A program made the position numbers and the translations under genes. From JBPESN01 sp051710625 (GTDB lineage: Bacteria > Pseudomonadota > Gammaproteobacteria > Enterobacterales > Enterobacteriaceae), in NCBI RefSeq assembly GCF_051710625.1, contig NZ_JBPESN010000088.1, positions 1 through 8,051 on the forward strand: a stretch of DNA of 8,051 nt. The letters are read 5' to 3'. This document shows, one piece after another, positions 6,154 through 8,051 of the stretch. Every line of letters begins with the position of its first letter. The first letter of the stretch is position 1. The notes below the pieces were generated by a model that was not told the DNA's origin, ran no database searches, and saw only the letters and a program-made list of their open reading frames with translations.

Positions 6154-6161
6154 TTTTTCAT
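5858..6161 (-). pseudogene. IS3-family OrfA, frameshifted, copy 1
   Basis: OrfA is the DNA-binding regulator of the element. From the ATG at 6161 the reading starts MKKRNFSPEFKRESAQLVVDQNYT, a typical IS3-family helix-turn-helix protein. It then runs out of frame after MDVG and stops shortly afterwards. The rest, STMTKWVKQLRDERQ followed by the leucine-zipper-like stretch IRELKKKVQRIEMENKILKKARALLMSDSLNSSR, continues in the next frame to the TAA at 5858. The total of 304 bases is one more than 101 codons, so a single inserted base near 6052-6057 explains the break. Copy 2 carries the same insertion. Confidence 0.85.
5898..5910 (-). other. A6G programmed -1 frameshift site followed by a TAG
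   Basis: On the minus strand six A and a G (5909-5903), read by orfA as TTA AAA AAG, form the canonical A-AAA-AAG slippery heptamer that joins orfA to orfB in IS3 elements. In the -1 frame the next codons are GGC and TAG (5900-5898), so the slipped ribosome would stop after one residue. In relatives I recall, the orfA residues here are K-K-A-T; the Arg codon AGA here creates the TAG. Confidence 0.75.
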
Positions 6162-6272
6162 TGGTGCACCCGTGTTGTTCTGAGGTGAGCGTATCACCTC
6201 TGTTCAGGTGGCCAAATTCAGTGTGCTACTACAATGGCCGGATGCGTGGGGACGATGATGAGTAGTGCAAGG

Positions 6273-6304
6273 TTTGCCGGCGCAGGCAAATAACGGTTTT
6301 TTTT
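6273..6304 (+). terminator. Possible terminator between IS copy 1 and tRNA-Cys
   Basis: TTTGCC (6273-6278) pairs with GGCAAA (6285-6290) across six bases. Eight T follow at 6297-6304 after a six-base gap. The stem is short and its distance to the T tract is large, so this is a weak call. It could isolate the tRNA pair from IS readthrough or be the remnant terminator of a lost upstream gene. Confidence 0.35.
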
Positions 6305-6353
6305 AGCGCAGGCCAGGGTTGGCTGTGATGTAACCATCTAAACGTCTCGCGCC

Positions 6354-6386
6354 AAAAAAGGCTTGCCATCGTTGCTTAGGCAAGCC
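6354..6386 (-). terminator. Strong minus-strand intrinsic terminator
   Basis: GGCTTGCC (6360-6367) and GGCAAGCC (6379-6386) form a perfect 8-bp stem with an 11-base loop. On the minus strand the stem runs directly into six T (complement of A at 6354-6359), the textbook arrangement. No minus-strand protein gene lies upstream of it (to its right) in this island, so its transcript is unknown. Confidence 0.65.
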
Positions 6387-6470
6387 ATAATTGCGCCCAT
6401 TCCGAAATACGGAATGAACGAATTTTCTTTATGATCAGTTAGTTGCAAGGTAGTGATTCGGCAATTTGTC
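6360..6470 (-). ncRNA. Candidate small RNA ending at the minus-strand terminator
   Basis: Reading leftward, a perfect 7-bp hairpin CATTCCG/CGGAATG (6416-6410 with 6404-6398, loop TATTT) is followed twelve bases later by the terminator hairpin at 6386-6360 and its T tract. A possible promoter on the minus strand is TTGCCG followed after 17 bases by TAACTG, just before the first hairpin. No convincing reading frame occupies the interval. The 5' end is a guess, and the hairpins could instead act in the leader of the tRNA transcript on the other strand. Confidence 0.25.
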
Positions 6471-6509
6471 GATAAAACGGCTGCAGTGCGAAGACAAGCG
6501 ATGAGATAA

Positions 6510-6583
6510 GGCGCGTTGGCAGAGTGGCCATGCAGCGGATTGCAAATCCGTTCACCTCGGTTCGACTCCGGGACGCGCCTCCA
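6510..6583 (+). tRNA. cysT: tRNA-Cys, anticodon GCA
   Basis: This 74-base tRNA has an acceptor stem of GGCGCGT pairing with ACGCGCC, followed by discriminator T and an encoded CCA (6581-6583). The anticodon stem GCGGA/TCCGT encloses TTGCAAA, giving GCA at 6542-6544, and the T arm contains GGTTCGACTCC. It closely matches E. coli cysT, which is the only tRNA-Cys gene there. The next gene is tRNA-Leu(UAA) after 16 bases, as in E. coli glyW-cysT-leuZ, but no tRNA-Gly lies upstream. I could not assign a clear promoter in 6420-6509. Confidence 0.97.
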
Positions 6584-6599
6584 GTTTTGATTTCCTGAC

Positions 6600-6685
6600 G
6601 CCCGGGTGGTGGAATCGGTAGACACAAGGGATTTAAAATCCCTCGGCCTTTGGCTGTACGAGTTCAAGTCTCGTCTCGGGTACCA
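6600..6685 (+). tRNA. leuZ: tRNA-Leu, anticodon UAA
   Basis: This 86-base class II tRNA reads UUA and UUG. The acceptor stem GCCCGGG pairs with CTCGGGT, including the G1-U72 pair also present in E. coli leuZ. The anticodon stem AGGGA/TCCCT encloses TTTAAAA, giving TAA at 6634-6636. The variable arm is around GGCCTTTGGCT. The T arm is ACGAG-TTCAAGT-CTCGT, and the CCA is encoded at 6683-6685. It is very probably cotranscribed with tRNA-Cys and ends at the terminator at 6732-6753. Confidence 0.97.
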
Positions 6686-6731
6686 TCCAAAAAAGATTAA
6701 TAAAAACAACAAATTGTACTAAAGCTTTGAT

Positions 6732-6753
6732 GCCGCCTTGTGCGGTTCTTTTT
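6732..6753 (+). terminator. Terminator of the tRNA-Cys/tRNA-Leu unit
   Basis: GCCGC (6732-6736) pairs with GCGGT (6742-6746) across a five-base loop, followed by TCTTTTT ending at 6753. It lies 47 bases after the tRNA-Leu CCA. The string GATGCCGCCT at 6729-6738 recurs at 6823-6832, before a second similar GC hairpin. Confidence 0.65.
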
Positions 6754-6824
6754 CGCCCTGAAATCGACAAGTGACAGCAAAGTGGCTGCAGGGCATTAAA
6801 GATATAGGGTACTTAATTCAAGAT

Positions 6825-6847
6825 GCCGCCTATCATCTGAAGGCGGC
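6825..6847. repeat. GC hairpin just before IS copy 2
   Basis: GCCGCC (6825-6830) pairs with GGCGGC (6842-6847) across an 11-base loop. No T tract follows. The left arm repeats the GATGCCGCCT string of the tRNA terminator 94 bases earlier, so it may be a partial duplicate of it. No gene is visible between 6754 and 6891. Confidence 0.4.
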
Positions 6848-6875
6848 GCACAGTGAGTCTTTAGATAACGCTGAA

Positions 6876-7729
6876 TCACCAGGCTGTGGTTTGTAGTGGC
6901 CAACTAAAACTGGCCACCGCGTTAGCGTTTTTCCAGTATCTATTTTCTGATTCGTCTGGTGGCAACCCACCGTTATATTTATGCAGCCTGAGTGCGCTGT
7001 AATATCCCAGGATATAGTCGGTAATTTCATGAGCTGCTTCGCTGAAGCTTATGTAGCCCGTTACCGGTATCCACTCGTTTTTCAGACTTCTGAAGAAGCG
7101 CTCCATCGGACTGTTATCCCAACAGTTACCCCGCCGACTCATGCTTTGTTTGATCCGCTAACGCCACAGCAACTGTCGGAACTGCTTGCTTGTATAGTGG
7201 CTACCCTGATCGCTGTGGAACATCACTCCGGCTGGTTTACCACGCATTTCCCATGCCATTTCCAGTGCGTCTCCTGTCCGCGGAGAACGACATAGCCCAG
7301 CCCACCGGTTTCCTCGCGAACAGATGCAAGAACAACCGCAAGGTATGCCCAGCGTTTCCCGGTCCAGATATACGTCACATCGCCGCACCATACCTGGTTT
7401 GGCTCCGTTACAGCGAACTGGCGCTCAAGATAATTCGGGATCGCAACATGCTCCTGACCGCCACGCTTATACCTGTGCGTCGGCTGCTGACAACTGACCA
7501 GCCCCAGCTTTTTCATGAGCCTGCCTGCGAGCCAGTGTCCCATCCGGAAGCCTCTCTGGGTTGCCATGGTGGCGATACTTCTCGCGCCAGCGGCACCATG
7601 GCTGATATTGTGCAGTTCATGAACCTGACTGCGCAATACCGTTCGCCTGCCGTCTGGCCTGTCAGGCCGACTTTTCCAGTATTTGTAACTGCTGCGATGA
7701 ACCCTGAACACGTGGCAGAGTGTGGCCAC
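6876..7729 (-). pseudogene. IS3-family transposase OrfB remnant, copy 2
   Basis: The first part, from the GTG at 7729, is identical to copy 1 through WTGKRWAYLAVVL. The extra G at 7326 then breaks the frame and an 11-base deletion near 7270 shifts it again, removing residues around the SPDSRLTIKALE region. A TAG replaces the Asp codon of LLWRD near 7158. The remaining C-terminal part, MSRRGNCWDNSPMERFF, is readable in a third segment from 7142. Its normal stop is lost (TGG instead of TGA), so that frame runs past the IS end to 6876. No active enzyme can be made. Confidence 0.9.
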
Positions 7730-8051
7730 AGGATAACGCGCTCTGAGTTTTCCGATTAACGAGAACTGTTCAGGGAGTCTGACATCAAGAGCGCTCTAGC
7801 CTTTTTTAATATTTTGTTTTCCATTTCAATGCGTTGTACCTTCTTCTTGAGCTCACGTATTTCGATTTGTTCCGGGGTTATGGGAGAGGCTTTTGGCGTT
7901 TTCCCCTGTCGCTCATCACGCAGTTGTTTTACCCATTTCGTCATCGTAGAAATGGCCGACGTCCATGACTTTTGCTGCTGGCGCGGCGGTGTAATTTTGG
8001 TCGACAACCAGTTGAGCGGATTCGCGTTTGAATTCAGGACTAAAATTTCTT
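6892..8051 (-). mobile_element. IS3-family insertion sequence, copy 2 (cut by the window edge)
   Basis: It has the same orientation as copy 1 and starts TGTAGTGG at 6892. The window ends inside the element, about 80 bases before the expected right terminus. Relative to copy 1, up to about 7326 I count roughly 21 substitutions plus three indels (one extra T near 6928, an 11-base deletion near 7270, one extra G at 7326). From 7327 to 8051 the two are identical by eye. The orfB reading frame is destroyed. The left flank is GTGGTT; the target duplication cannot be judged. Confidence 0.92.
7756..8051 (-). pseudogene. IS3-family OrfA, frameshifted, copy 2 (5' end outside the window)
   Basis: It is identical in sequence to copy 1 orfA over the visible part, including the one-base insertion near 7950-7955, so the N-terminal helix-turn-helix part and the coiled-coil part are in different frames. 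By alignment the ATG would lie at 8057-8059, just beyond the window. The A6G slippery site and the following TAG are also the same as in copy 1. Confidence 0.85.

Larger units (their letters stand above)
4985..6233 (-). mobile_element. IS3-family insertion sequence, copy 1 (complete, 1249 bp)
   Basis: The element has imperfect terminal inverted repeats of about 27 bp (20 of 27 match), starting TGTAGT at 4985 and ending ACTACA at 6233. Its genes lie on the minus strand in the IS3 layout: orfA, an A6G slippery site, then orfB in the -1 frame with a DD(35)E integrase core. I do not assign the subgroup. The flanks are GCAT on the left and ATGG on the right, so only AT could be duplicated; IS3-family elements normally leave 3-5 bp. 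Because AT is its own complement, it can equally be read as a 2-bp extension of the inverted repeats. The orfA frame is broken and the fusion frame is blocked by a TAG, so the element is probably non-autonomous. Confidence 0.93.

Noticed and set aside
6234..6290. Possible remnant of pgsA or tRNA-Gly upstream of tRNA-Cys, as in E. coli
   Set aside because: No frame resembles the PgsA C-terminus as I recall it, and no tRNA-Gly cloverleaf can be folded between 6234 and 6509.
6338..6712. Minus-strand open frame of 124 codons across the tRNA genes
   Set aside because: It reads through the complements of tRNA-Leu and tRNA-Cys; the peptide motif RDLNSYSQRPRDFKS is the familiar spurious translation of tRNA genes.

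Overview
The window looks like chromosome of an enterobacterial host-associated symbiont of the Sodalis type. This rests on three things: protein sequences very close to the E. coli RF3/RimI/HolD/RsmC set as I remember them, a GC-rich housekeeping half next to an IS-rich half with decayed genes, and three tRNAs that match enterobacterial counterparts. The genus is an inference, not a sequence match.

Left half (1-3904): housekeeping block. On the minus strand lie holD (psi subunit of DNA polymerase III), rimI (N-terminal acetyltransferase of ribosomal protein S18, overlapping holD) and prfC (release factor 3). rsmC (16S rRNA G1207 methyltransferase) is divergent on the plus strand. All are full length and serve translation or replication. 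The gene yjjG, which sits between rimI and prfC in E. coli, is absent. RsmC carries a Ser where its family has the aromatic residue of the catalytic NPP(F/Y) motif.

Middle (3905-4984): a strong promoter and tRNA-Leu(CAG), which matches the E. coli rsmC-leuQPV neighbourhood. Next come a GC-rich cluster of mutually exclusive hairpins ending in a T tract, and an AT-rich stretch coding for a small unrecognised membrane protein. That gene is interrupted in frame by eleven perfect copies of a 7-bp repeat. Because 7 is not a multiple of 3, each gain or loss of a unit switches the reading frame, so this is a candidate phase-variable locus and the most interesting item in the window.

Right half (4985-8051): two same-orientation copies of one IS3-family element, the second running off the window, bracket a 658-bp island. 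The island holds tRNA-Cys(GCA) and tRNA-Leu(UAA), the equivalents of E. coli cysT-leuZ; glyW, which precedes them in E. coli, is missing. Both IS copies share the same two lesions: a 1-base insertion in orfA, and an in-frame TAG just after the A6G frameshift site. Neither can make a normal OrfAB transposase. Copy 1 keeps an almost intact DD(35)E orfB; copy 2 orfB is a pseudogene. The copies are identical over the last 725 bases but clearly diverged before that. Joining an rsmC/leuV-type locus to a cysT-leuZ-type locus across an IS that lacks a convincing target-site duplication suggests an IS-mediated rearrangement junction.
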